Shown here piece after piece: positions 46,039-57,370 of a stretch of 64,000 bases of DNA. The position numbers and the translations under genes are program-made. Under the pieces are notes generated by a model. That model was not told the origin of the DNA and did not search any database. It saw only the letters and a list, made by a program, of their open reading frames with translations. How positions within the stretch are numbered: position 1 is the first letter of the stretch; each line of letters begins with the position of its first letter. Source of the stretch: Hymenoscyphus infarciens. Lineage: Eukaryota > Ascomycota > Leotiomycetes > Helotiales > Helotiaceae. Where the stretch lies: contig LLCB01000008.1 of the NCBI GenBank assembly GCA_001414345.1, forward strand, positions 62,001 through 126,000. The letters are read 5' to 3'.

Positions 46039-48278
46039 CTACTTAATCTGCTTCTGCCCACCCGCCGGCTTCTCATCACCAAGCAACAACTTCAGCGCCT
46101 CAACCGTAATCTCCAAAACCTCCTGACTCCTCGACATCTTCAAACACTCCTTCAGCGCCTCAACCCCATCCTCCTCCTTCACCTTCTCAACCCCCCATTC
46201 CCCCACCTTCCCCGGCGCCGTCAGCACATTCAAAACACAAACCACACCTCTATGTCTCAACTCCTCGCCCTCCTCCCTGCACATGCCCAACAACAAACTA
46301 ACCCCCCGATCCCTCTCCAAAATCGCATTCACAGCCGTATCCCACTCTGTTAAACTCGCCAATGCACCGCCTGCCGCGCGACGAGTTTCGAAATCCTCGG
46401 AATCGGTGAGGGCGAGCAGGATGTGCATTCGGTGGGAAGCTTGTTTGCTGCCGTCCGCGAATTTGGCAACTCCTTCGGGGGACTGCATGAGGTTGCAGAT
46501 TAGTTCTACGGTCGCGCGGGTGATCATTTTATTGTTTGATAAGAGGAGTTCTTCGATTTGGGGGAAGGAATTGCGGATTATTGGGTTGCGTGCTGTGTCG
46601 TCTGTGGAGGCGAGATTTGTGAGGGCCAATAGTGATTCGAAGACTGGGAGAAGATCTCGTTGTTCTGATGTTGGGTCATCTGAAAGGAGGAGGAGAAGTG
46701 GACGGATTGACGAAGTGAGAGGGAGTGGATTTGAGCCTCCGAAAATGTGAAGTGGGTTCGTTGATATGAGAATTCGTGCTAGAGCATGCGCTGTAGTCCG
46801 TCGTGCAGTAGTATTCTCGTTGGGAAATATTGAATAGGCGTGTAAAAGTAATTTGATGGCGCCTTGTTGTGCCATTTGTCCTCGAATCTTGGAGATCTTC
46901 GAAAGAGAAAAGATGATTGAAATGACTAAAGTAAGAGATGCTATCGAGCCGTGTTGGCTGTGGGTGACCAATACCGGAATGACACCTGCTTCAAAAACTG
47001 CTTGACATCGCTTGGAGACATGATCATCATCATTGAGTGGATCTGGAGTTCCTGGAGATTTGGAAGCATTCGCATAAGCTTTTAGTTGACTTATTTTCTT
47101 TTGCTCCTCGGAAAGAGAAGGCATGTAGATTGTAAGATTGACAAGGGTGCTAAGAGCTCCATAAGTTGCAGGTGATTTTGGAGGTGCCTCATTCAAAGCT
47201 TTGATGAGGTTCTTTAGGAACTGCTTGTCGTTCGCTAACTTCTCTTTGACTTTTGGCTGTAAAGATGCATAGGCGAGACCTTCGATTGAGCTTTGTTGAG
47301 AAGATTCTGTGGAAAGCATATTTTTGAACATGTCAGACAGATCCTCCATACTCGTTGTTACTGGTTGTATTCTTTCTTCGGAATCAGCAGAGGGTGCTGA
47401 GGAGACAACCTTCATTTCGAAGTCAGTCACTTTTGAGCACTTCAGGAATGAAATATAGAGGATGAGGAATGTGAAATAATCCCTACCTGTAACTTTGCCA
47501 GAACAACAGCCGCTAAATTGACGACTGTTGGAGAATGGATGCGTTGTTGGATAGAGCCATCCTCTACAACATGTGACAGCTCCTCAGGAGGCACATCAGC
47601 AGGGGTAGGTGGGACGAAATTGACCATTTCTTCCAACCATTCCGTACAATATTTCTTGATAGCCTCTCGACAAGGAGTATTCATACAAGCGACGTTCAAC
47701 ATTTCCAAAGCCGCCTGTTCCACTTTTCTGCTCTTCCATTTTCGCTTCATCAAGGGTCCTAGACTGGGGACGAACCCCTCGCTAAGGAAAAGCGTCGCTG
47801 TAACATCAGGAACAATGGGAAATATCGAGGCAGCAACAGAAAAGGCAAGAATGAAATCGTCATAAGTTCCCTTTTGAACCCGGTCATAGAAGAACTGTGA
47901 TAAATACTCGACGCCTCTATCCCCAGCTGCTTTGAGATATGCTGATGTGGTTAATGTTGCGTGACCCCTGACAGCCGGGGATTGCCGCATATCAAGATAT
48001 CCTAGAACCGTTTCCAGAGAGTCTGCATCTACCAACTGGTATAAGGGTCGATGTGGTTCCTTTGATCTGGTTTCATCCTCGGAGTCATCGCTGAGAAGTC
48101 TGGTGAGATTATTCAATTCTTTGCAGGTGTTTTCGTCTTCTTGTCCAGCTTCCATTAACCCGGCAAGGAGTAGGATAGCCCGATCTTCTAGTGAACCATT
48201 TTGGCTGCGGTCGAAAACCGATGTTGGCGATGCAGGAACACTGGAGTCGAAAATCTCATCAGGAGGTGTAGCCGCCAT
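46039..48278 (-). CDS. cro1: UCS-domain myosin chaperone (CRO1 / She4 / UNC-45 family)
   Basis: Exons 48278-47487 and 47439-46039, with a 47-bp intron (GTAGGG..AAG), give 730 residues; yeast She4 has 789. The protein is almost wholly helical armadillo-like repeats, with typical lines such as VRGHATLTTSAYLKAAG, AALEMLNVACMNTPCREAI, ATVELICNLMQSPEGVAKF and RRAAGGALASLTEWD; the last two belong to the C-terminal UCS domain that binds the myosin motor. In Podospora, CRO1 is needed for the switch from syncytial to cellular state at sexual development; yeast She4 folds and stabilises myosins for endocytosis and mRNA transport. I chose MAATPPDE (48278) over an in-frame ATG at 48371 because of start context and composition. 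The gene stands 307 bp from the transposon stack yet shows no RIP damage. Confidence 0.9.
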
Positions 48279-48959
48279 TTCAGTGAGAATTGAAAATTGA
48301 AATTCGAAAGGTAAAATTTGGTTTGGTGTTTTGTTATCAACTGATGAAGAAGTCGACAACTTGAAGCACAAGGTGAAGACTTATGGTGGGGCTGCTTTGG
48401 GGAGGAGGCGCTTTGGACACAAGGACAGTAAAAGCGGCAGTAAATATCCGGTTCGTACCTGCCTCTTTCTCTCGTTGTTTCAGCCCTCTATGGTAATTCA
48501 GGTAAAATACCCTAGACACTTGGGACAATTCAAAATAGTAGTCCAGATGGTTGGAACATTCAACTTCAATTACCCTAAAAAGCTGGAACCACAAGCTAGG
48601 TAGGCCGGTACAAACCTAGAATCTACTGCTGCTTTTACCATCTGGTCCTTACGGAACATTGATAATCCGGTCCCACTAGCCAGCATAAATTCCATAAGGC
48701 TGCAACTGAACAAGGCCTTGCGATAACTTCCTCAAAGTGGTGAGGCTGCCAAAAATATCAAGAACGAGCTGAAGCGTGGAGTTTGGAGACCAGCACACAT
48801 AGCCAGCTAGAAGGAGGATTAATACCACAAACCAAAACCGTCTCTTTGCCCCGTCCCCAATACTTCTCACACGCCTAGTCGGCCTCTTATTCTCCCTTGC
48901 AAACTGAGCTGGGGAACTCTCTCAAGGCTGAGGCAACAGGCTGATATGCCACGGTCAAA
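48279..48959. promoter_or_regulatory. divergent region cro1 / tfb4
   Basis: 681 bases between the two start codons. A minus-strand 64-codon frame (48676-48870) has one hydrophobic segment but no other support. Confidence 0.45.
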
Positions 48960-50141
48960 ATGGATCGCGTAGATGGAACGGATCACTATGAGGGCGATAT
49001 ACAAGGTCACTATTGCTCTTTGTTCCGTTTCCAGTTCTGTTCCTATACTAAGAAACCCCAGGTCCTGGTCCTTCGTTGCTCGTAATAGTCCTGGATACCA
49101 ACCCTCACGCCTGGGCACTCCTCAAATCAACCCTTCCCCTCTCCAAAGCGATATCGAACATTCTTGTCTTCATAAATGCCCACCTGGCTTCGCACAATGC
49201 CAACCAGGTTGCCGTGGTAGCCAGCCACTGCCACCGATCAGTATGGCTCTACCCTCGTCCAGAGTCCCCCTCCGAAGATGTCGACATGATGAACGATCAT
49301 CCTCCCGCTCTGAACGATGCGAATAAATACCGTCCCTTCGCCCTGATAGAAGACAGTCTCCTCACATCCCTCCGAGAATTAATTGCTACGACGACGGAGA
49401 ACGATATCAGCACAACCAACACCACTCAAATGGCAGGCTCCCTTACCCTCGCTTTAAGCTACATAAACAAAGCTACAATCATATTTTCCGACTCGAATGC
49501 CTCATCTGAACCCCTCACAAATACCCTCGAGGGTCCGGAAAATACCACGGGTCTGCAGAGTCGGATTCTAGTCGTCTCTGTATCGGGAGATTTAGCACAC
49601 CAATACATTCCCATAATGAATACCACATTTGCGGCGCAACGTATGAGGGTACCTATCGATATTTTGAAACTGGCAGGGGATACCGTGTTTTTGCAGCAAG
49701 CGTCCGATACGACGAAGGGAATTTATATGCAATTGAGGAGTCCACAGGGATTACTGCAATATTTGATGATGGCTTTTTTACCAGACCAGACGAGCAGGAA
49801 GAATTTGGTTGCGCCTACACAAGAAGTGGTGGACTTCAGAGCTGCTTGTTTTTGTCACAGAAAGGTGGTAGATGTCGGGTTTGTCTGTAGTATATGCTTG
49901 AGCAGTAAGTTTCCTCCATGTCTTTACCGAAAATGTCACGATTCTAACGAAGACAGTATTCTGCTCGCCTCCAGAAGGAGCAATCTGCCTCACCTGCTCA
50001 ACACATCTCGCCCTCGGCGATTACGGCGCAAAGCCAGCTGTGATGCCCCGAAGGAAGAAGAAGAAGCGAAAGATCAACGGAGGAGTCTCAGGTGTGGGAA
50101 CACCAATAAGTCGAGGTGGAACACCCATGCCTAATGAATAG
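48960..50141 (+). CDS. tfb4: TFIIH core subunit TFB4 (p34 / GTF2H3)
   Basis: Exons 48960-49005, 49062-49904 and 49957-50141 give 357 residues. The short first exon supplies MDRVDGTDHYEGDIQ; joining it at the phase-1 junction gives GPGPSLLVIVLDTNPHAWALL, the conserved TFB4 start and first strand of its von Willebrand A-like domain. Other family lines include RILVVSVSGDLAHQYIPIMN, FAAQRMRVPIDILKL and GLLQYLMMAFLP. The C-terminal zinc finger is intact across intron 2: ACFCHRKVVDVGFVCSICL, then FC and CLTC. TFB4 pairs with SSL1/p44 in the core of TFIIH for transcription initiation and nucleotide excision repair. The extreme C-terminus is Lys/Arg-rich (RRKKKKRK). Donor 1 is GTCACT, an unusual sequence, but the protein requires it. 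Confidence 0.92.
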
Positions 50142-51109
50142 AGGAAAATTAGAAGTTTATAGCAATATACCAGTCCCGTTTCTCATTTGGTAAGAGTGTC
50201 CCAGATAGTTTAGGGAACTTGAAGTTGATTGTTCCACTGCCTATGGCAATATTTAAATTGTTCCATTTATTTAGGATAATTTACTTGGATTATTTTAAAG
50301 AGTTGGAATAATGAGAGATAGGTAGGCAGGTACGGACCTGAGGTATCTACTCACTTTTTGGTCCAAATCCCTGGAAAACCTTCCGTGATGGTACGCATAC
50401 CGAAAACAGGAGAAAAATAGTACCCCATCTTTCCCTTTCCCTCCCCCCAAATTATACGAAAAAAATGCAAAAGAAATTGTCCGTAGGGTTTAGGTACCAA
50501 AGCATATCGAAGAGGAGTAGTACTAGCGTACCAATCGGATGGGTTCCGCAGATGTCGTACATGGGATCATCACGCCGTGTCATCTGTTGTGTCTCTTGAC
50601 CACGAGCAAAGAGGTTATTTGGGGATATGAATTGATTTGAAGTTTTGTTTGGATGGTGGGATTTCTTGTAGTGAATCTTGTTGAGACCTTGCTTGAAAAT
50701 TACCAGCTACAAGGCTTCCAGGTACGGTGATTAGAAGTCTTTAGTCACTTCACAAGTTCACCGCTAGTAGTAGCTTACCTACTTATAGAGCTCCGGCTAT
50801 TTCGAGGTAGCCTGTAAATACTACCTTACCACTCATAACCTAGCCGAGAATAGGAGCTTCGTGCTATTTCTGGGGAACCCAGAGAGTGCTCCTGGTCGTG
50901 CCATTTACAAGTTACCCGGGGTAGGAAGTGATGCTACCTAAGAGCTTGCAAATTGTAGGTCACCTCCTACCTATAAATATTACTACAATTGGTAGGTTAC
51001 TTAGAGGCTACAGATAGTCAGTTTTACGTTTTCCCGTTTGAATTTGCGAGGTAATGAGGGTTTTCTGGGCTACCACATTCGCTGTCCTTTCTTCTACCTT
51101 GATTTCATC

Positions 51110-51215
51110 ATCTCATCACTTCATCACTATATCATTTCATCACTTCACCATTTCATCACTTCACCATTTCATCACTTCACCATTTCATCACTTCACCATT
51201 TCATCACTCCACCAT
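51110..51215. repeat. 16-bp minisatellite
   Basis: Units of CACTTCACCATTTCAT, about five nearly perfect copies, preceded by shorter TCATCACT words. Confidence 0.8.
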
Positions 51216-51334
51216 TTCAATTCCTAGTAGGAAATAGATACGACTATTCACGCCTCAGCGACATCACGCAAATATTTAGTAGATAACTCCGACACAGAGA
51301 GGACCATAGGCCTTCTTACAATAACTATAACCAA

Positions 51335-51354
51335 CCCCCCCCCCCCCCCCCCCC
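51335..51354. repeat. poly-C tract (20 C)
   Basis: Uninterrupted C homopolymer between CCAA and AAACAA; length may be uncertain in assembly. Confidence 0.85.
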
Positions 51355-52299
51355 AAACAAGAAGCTCTTCTCTCGAGTTCCCTAGTTCGCAGAAGAAACG
51401 AAGTGCTACTCACAAGGGTACTTAAATATATTTCCCACCAAACACCAAACCCTCACTCTCTAACATCAACCGCAACCACAACCACAACCACAACACCATC
51501 CCCTCGCAGCTCGCTTAACCTCATCCCCCCATAATTCCTTCCCAAACAATCAACAAAAACAACCCATACCCCCTTTCCACCCTCTCAAACACCAAATTTT
51601 CTTTTAAAAAAAAGGTTCCTCCCTAAAAAGAACTTCTCAATTTCTCACTAAGAACCCCAACAAGAGAACGACGTACTTCCTAAAGGTCTAAGAAGGGAAA
51701 AGGTAAGTATATTCTCTAAGAGGGAATTCTCTCAGGTGAATTGACTGTCCATGTTTAGGGGGTCGGTGTAGAGAGACACGTGAGAGAGTGAAGTTTGCTA
51801 AGCGAATGGCAGAGTTAGGAAAGTAGTTTCTCTACTACTACTGAAAAAGGAGAAGTCGAATTCTCAAAGGGCTAGTGAGGACTCAGGTTCCTTTCAAGGG
51901 GTTCAAAGGCTCAACCGAGCCCTAAGACAACTTACCATCATCATGGACAACAATCGCCACATTAGACACTTCTTTCAACTTCCCAACTTTGTTCAAGGTT
52001 ATCCTAGAGGTTTGGGAAACCTTCCAAGAGTAACCCAGCTCCTCCACCTGAACAACAACTTTGCATACCACACAAAGCTGGGACAACAAGAGTCATGGAC
52101 TGCCTAAAAAATCCCAAGAGACACATATCATTCACAACACATAGAACACAGATGAAAGCATATCGTATGAATTGGGTATTCTTAGGGCAATAATTTAGGT
52201 AGGTTGGGTATTAAACAATGCAAGCAAGCTCATCTTCATTCTCATCATCATAATCATCGTGTCCCCATAATTGTCGTGGTGTTCCAGCTACCCAATAAT

Positions 52300-54421
52300 T
52301 CAATCAATTCGGATCTTCCGACCACCCCGAACGACACTGCCAAAGTCACCAAGGCGCGACATGACACATTTCGGTTCCTTCTCAGTAGAGCACATAGAAG
52401 ACAGAGCGAAGGAATCGGTGTTGTGAGCGAAGTGAAGGAAGTATCCATCAATACTCTTCTTCACAGCCATGACACCAATCGCACCGGCAGAGTTGCTTCC
52501 AACGACCCCAGGATGGCCCATGAAATCCGCAATAACGAATGACTCGATCGCCTCTTCTTCCGTAGCTACAATATCGGCACCATTTCGAGCTCGTCTCGTC
52601 ATATGATAGAGTCTGTCAGCGCATTTTTGAGATGCCATGGTCGTTGCCATGTGCTCTCCAGTTCCGCTTGTAACCGCTGCCACAGATACACCTTCAGAGT
52701 CCCTTGAATCGACTGGCACGACCGCTGTTCCGACACCCACCAAAGCAGCAGGACCAACACGACCGCGGTGCTTCATGCCGATTCCACCGGATGAAGAACC
52801 AGCAGCAATGTTACCATACATGTCAATAGCAATTGCACCAACCGTATCTGTGATCACATCTTCGTCGTCGTTGTCGACAGATTGAAGAGCCACTTCTTGA
52901 TCAGAGGCAAAGCGTTGAAGCATCTCACAAATAGATGGTCCAGCCAATGGCGACGCTGAGCCATCATTGCCAGTGGGCTGGGGTTGTTGCATATCGAGAC
53001 CAGTGGTGGTGATATATGTATCAGCCGAAGTCTTACCACCAGGAGTGTTAAGACCGAGCAATGAACGAGTGCGGATGTGGCCTTCGCTAATCTGCTTTCC
53101 GTGACGTGGGCGCTTACTTGGAGGACACTCTGGGGATGAGCTCCGTGGGTGTACTCCAAATCCAATATTAGGTGGAGAAGCGAGACTTGCGGGGCTTGGG
53201 GTTCTGCGGGATGAAGGATCCGCGGCAGCAGATTTTTCGAGACCAGGAGATAGCTGAGGAGAATCCGGTTGGCCTTCATTCCAGGTTCCATGCATGATAG
53301 CATTCATGTGATCACGGCGCTGTTGGCTTTGGACTCGATCCTCACCCTTACGGTCAACTGAAAGATCGTCGGCTTGACTGCTTGCGTCGCTCGAGCTGGG
53401 TGTCATACGGCTTCTCTCAGCGCGACGTAAATCTTCTCTCCAGCGAACAAACCGCTCTCGAGCATTTTTGGAGACAATAAATTCATGGGGAACAACCGGG
53501 ACTCCATGCGAATACGCGAAATCGGTCGCACCTTGCCCAACCAGAAGATTGGGTGGGACTCGTCGAAGCGAGAGGGGTTTATTGGAGGCATCCAGGATAG
53601 TTCGAGCGAGATGGATAGGATTTCTAATTTCTGCGACACGTATTAGAAAACCTTGTCAGCGAAATTCGACGGGCATCACTTACGAGCAGTTGCTCCACAA
53701 GCACCACTTCTTCCTAAATGATCAACTACCGTGGCATCGCATTCAACGACACCCTCGATGGATAGATTGCTACCAAATCCCGCGTTTGTTATCTCCTTGT
53801 CTTCCAAGCATCTTATGGCGGCTTCAACTGCATCAGTGGCTGTACCTCCTGCCTTCAGAAACCGCATGGCGACTTTGGCAGAGCTGTGAACTGGTTAGAC
53901 TGTGGGCCTCAAATAATATCAAACAATGGCAACATCGTATTCAGCTTTGGATTGCGGACGTACTCATTACAGGCACTCAAATGGATATGCTCATTGGTGG
54001 TGCTGTGATAACCTGCACCGGCATGTACAAAAATTGCACAAACCTGAGAATCTGTTTGTGACCTGGGACTCTTTGTTGTGGTTTTCTCGTACGTCCCATC
54101 TACCCCGTCCATGATACGATTGAACTCTTCTGAGTTCCATGACGAAGTTGAGGCAGCTGACGGACTTGAGGGAGGATCTGATATAATTGAGGCGTTTTCC
54201 ATGATTGGTGGCGGAGGCTGGAAATTGATTGGCGGCGATGAGATTTCAGACCATTGACTCGTGGTGTCTACTGAAAGTGAAGTCCTAGTGCCGATCTGAG
54301 AAGTTTGGGACCTGCGAAATGGGTGATAGATATGGCGCGAAAATTGGCGCAGTCGACGTTTGGCAGTGATGAGCGGGGTAGAGATATTTGTTTTGTAAGA
54401 TCCTGCTACTGGGTCCTGCAT
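52300..54421 (-). CDS. taspase-like threonine aspartase (Ntn hydrolase, asparaginase 2 family)
   Basis: Exons 54421-53964, 53883-53684 and 53630-52300 give 662 residues. The core folds as an N-terminal-nucleophile hydrolase made as a proenzyme and cut before a catalytic threonine. Visible: CAIFVHAGAGYH near residue 135-150, CNDSAKVAMRFLKAGGTATDAVEAAI and NAGFGSNLSIEGVVECDA in the alpha part. The junction DTVGAIAIDMYGNIAAGSSSGG follows, in which Thr482 (after Asp481) is the predicted nucleophile, with GRVGPAALVG and SGTGEHM after it. Human taspase 1 has 420 residues. Here an extra disordered N-terminus of about 130 residues and a disordered Ser/Pro/Arg-rich insert of roughly 190 residues (about 295-455) just before the cleavage site explain the size. 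The ATG at 54421 is the first in frame. Substrate in fungi is unknown to me. Confidence 0.87.
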
Positions 54422-55661
54422 TGAGCTTTGGAGTCGCAAAACCAACCGTCAATTCCAAAAAGAGAGTCTCGGCTTGGAAAAGGTGGTGGTTTGACGTGAC
54501 TGTGCTGCTTCAGGGAAAGAGGATCGAGGGAGGAGGAGACAGTCAGATGTAGTTCGGATGTATGTGAAGATGAAGTCGAAAATTGGAGTTTGTCAATTTA
54601 GTGAATCTTGTGGGCATGTCAATCTGGACTGTGACTGCGATTTCGTGGGATGCCAGCGAACCTAGGAAAGAGGGTTAATACAGCCAGTGCCAAACGTAGC
54701 GGGGGAGGAAGTGCGGCAATGGCAGCATACTTGAGGAGTGATGGCTGATATCCAAGTTTCCGTTGGCCACAAGAGAGAAAACAGTACAATAATAGGTACC
54801 GATCAGGTAGGAGAGGATACTGGGGTGAGCGGTTCGTTCTTTCAAGAAAGACGCCGCATAAACAATATAAAAAAGCTCTGTAGGCGTAACCTTAGGAAAC
54901 GAAAAAAACGAGAGTCGATGGGGAGTCCGAGACGGCGGAAAAGAATGGTTGTGGCCTGTAGATATTGGCTGGTGGACAGGATGAATGGGGGGGTTGGAGT
55001 TGGAGTTGGAGTTGGAGTTGGTGGAATTTGACGAGAACCGAAAGAGATGTAGGAGTTTGGGGGGGAAAGAGAGTGAGAGAGTTGGAATTTACAGTGTAGG
55101 GAGGGTAAGGTAGGCACGTTTTCATTCTACCTACGAGGAAGTCGCGTTGCAACCCGCTCCTGCTCCTGCTCCCGCTCCTGCTACTCGAGTACTTTGGTTG
55201 CCAATGCCATGTGTGGCCGTTCCCTTGAAAAAAGGAAGGTGAGTAGGGACGGGAGGTACTGATGAATGTTCCTCTTCCTCCTCCCAACCCTAGGTAGGTA
55301 AGGTAGCCTCCACCAAGCGGTCGAGTTCAAATTGCCTGTGTTTGCTGAGTGACGATGCTCCTCTTCGCTCTTGCCTCGAAGGGAAGGGATATTTATAGCT
55401 GGGTAAACCTCGGTAGATATTCTTCCTTGGGCTCTGCACGTGACTTTTGTAGTGCGGGTCCAGGGCGGGGTTCCATACCATACGATAGGCCAACTTCAAG
55501 CACACCGGCGTTGACCTCGAGCCTCACTTGGAGAGCCTAGTTACCGGACCGACAACATCCCAACGACGACAGTAGCAATATCAGGTCAGGACGCTCTTGT
55601 GGAAGCTGTCGCATAGCATCTCCAAACCGCTGGGAGTGCAGAGCACAGCCTTCCCTTCATC
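54422..55661. promoter_or_regulatory. divergent region taspase / arp3
   Basis: 1.24 kb between start codons. A (GGAGTT)n repeat lies at 54996-55022 and a CTCCTG-rich stretch at 55155-55185. Minus-strand frames of 90-130 codons here are Ser/Pro-rich by composition only. No gene supported. Confidence 0.45.
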
Positions 55662-57370
55662 ATGGCTTCCCATACTCCCGCCGTTGTCATGGACAAGTAC
55701 GTTCTCCCTTCCTGAGAGTAAGAGCTGTTGGGGGTTTGATATAGCTTGGTTCGCTCTTGGTGTATTACAATTGCTAATGGTCCACCCGCAGCGGTACCGG
55801 CTTTTCAAAGTTGGGTGAGTTCCTCCTTTCCTCCCTATTCAACATGGTTGCTGACTAGAATGTGGTATAGGCTTCGCAGGCAACGATTCCCCATCCTTCG
55901 TCTTTCCAACCGCGATTGCGACCAAAGGCCCTTCGGCAGGTGGAGCAAGTTCAGGATCTGGTCGTCCAGCCGTAGCCAACAAGCCCTCATATCTCACAGG
56001 AGGTGCTGGTCCAGGTGGCCATCTATCCATGAAGCGCGGAACGGAGGATCTGGACTATTTCATTGGAGATGAGGCCCTCGCTGCGGCAAATGGACCAGGT
56101 ACATTGGCTTGATTGGGGAAGTTATGGCATATGCTAACCATGGCAGGTTATGGGATCCACTACCCTATTCGACACGGTCAAATCGAGAACTGGGTAATAC
56201 TTGCTCCAACCTATTATCCGTATGGGAATTAACATGTTGTAGGATCATATGGAGAGGTTTTGGTCAAACTCCATTTTCAAATACCTTCGCGTGGAACCAG
56301 AAGACCATTATTTTCTTCTGACTGAGCCAGTACGTCCCCGGCCATTCCCAGCTAGCAAGAGCTGCTCTGACCCCAATTCCTCAGCCTCTCAACCCTCCAG
56401 AAAATCGCGAGAATACAGCCGAAATTATGTTCGAATCCTTCAATTGCGCTGGTCTTTATATTGCAGTGCAGGCTGTTCTCGCTCTGGCAGCATCATGGAC
56501 ATCGTCCAAGGTCTCGGATCGATCACTAACAGGAACAGTTATAGATTCCGGTGACGGAGTCACACACGTTATCCCAGTTGCGGAAGGTTATGTTATTGGT
56601 TCTTCGATCAAGTCGATTCCTATCGCCGGACGAGATATCACCTATTTTGTGCAGTCACTTCTCCGAGACCGCGGAGAGCCGGATTCGTCTCTCAAGACTG
56701 CTGGCGAAATCAAGGAGGAATACTGCTATGTTTGCCCAGATATCGTCAAGGAATTTTCCCGATTCGATCGGGATCCAACACGTTTTGTGAAGCACTTAGT
56801 GACGCAACCCGGCGGCCGCAAAGTTTCTGTAGATGTTGGTTACGAACGATTCCTCGCACCCGAAATATTCTTCAACCCCGAAATTTATTCGTCCGACTTC
56901 CTCACACCTCTCCCCACCGTCGTTGATGGTGTCATCCAATCCTCGCCAATTGATGTGCGAAGAGGGTTGTACAAGAATATTGTGCTATCTGGAGGCAGCA
57001 CGCTTTACAAAGATTTCGGAAGACGATTACAGCGTGATATCAAGCATCTTGTTGATGCCAGAATTAGAGCAAGTGAAGCTAAGAGTGGTGGGGCAAAAAG
57101 TGGCGGCTTGGAAGTACAAGTCATCTCACACAAGAGGCAACGACATGGACCCTGGTTTGGAGGAAGTTTGTTGGGCCAAACACCAGAGTTCCGAAGTTAC
57201 TGTCACACAAAGGTATGTTGCTCAACCAACCTTGATCCTTGATTTTCTAAAAGGGGGTGATATGCATGGTACATGAGTTTGTATTGACTTTTTTCTAGGC
57301 CGAGTATGATGAGATAGGACCTAGTATCGTCCGAAGATTTGCACTTTTGGGTGGCCCAGGAGGCTCATAG
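55662..57370 (+). CDS. arp3: actin-related protein 3 (Arp2/3 complex)
   Basis: Seven exons: 55662-55696, 55792-55814, 55871-56098, 56147-56193, 56243-56329, 56385-57212 and 57299-57370, giving 439 residues; Arp3 proteins are about 420-450. Arp3 and Arp2 form the template for branched actin filaments at endocytic patches and hyphal tips. The nucleotide-binding signatures are clear: [18 protein letters not shown] in phosphate loop 1 (built across the first three exons), [16 protein letters not shown] in loop 2 and [18 protein letters not shown] near the C-terminus. Arp3-specific lines include [16 protein letters not shown] and [21 protein letters not shown] Gly/Ser-rich insert (GGASSGSGR) after ATKGPS is longer than in yeast. 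The 23-bp second exon is tiny but required. Intron density is highest at the 5' end, as usual for fungal actin genes. Confidence 0.95.

Larger units (their letters stand above)
50142..52299. other. 2.2-kb convergent intergenic region with minisatellite and poly-C tract
   Basis: The stops of tfb4 and the taspase gene face each other. 51110-51215 is a minisatellite of about five 16-bp units (CACTTCACCATTTCAT). 51335-51354 is an uninterrupted run of 20 C. 51472-51500 is a (CAACCA)n-like run. No gene is supported; the plus frame 51038-51286 only reads through the minisatellite. Confidence 0.5.

Noticed and set aside
46283..46750. 155-codon plus-strand ORF opposite the UCS chaperone gene
   Set aside because: Antisense shadow of a conserved coding exon; no independent features.
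51110..51215. CRISPR-like array
   Set aside because: The 16-bp units are directly adjacent with no unique spacers; it is a minisatellite in a eukaryotic genome.
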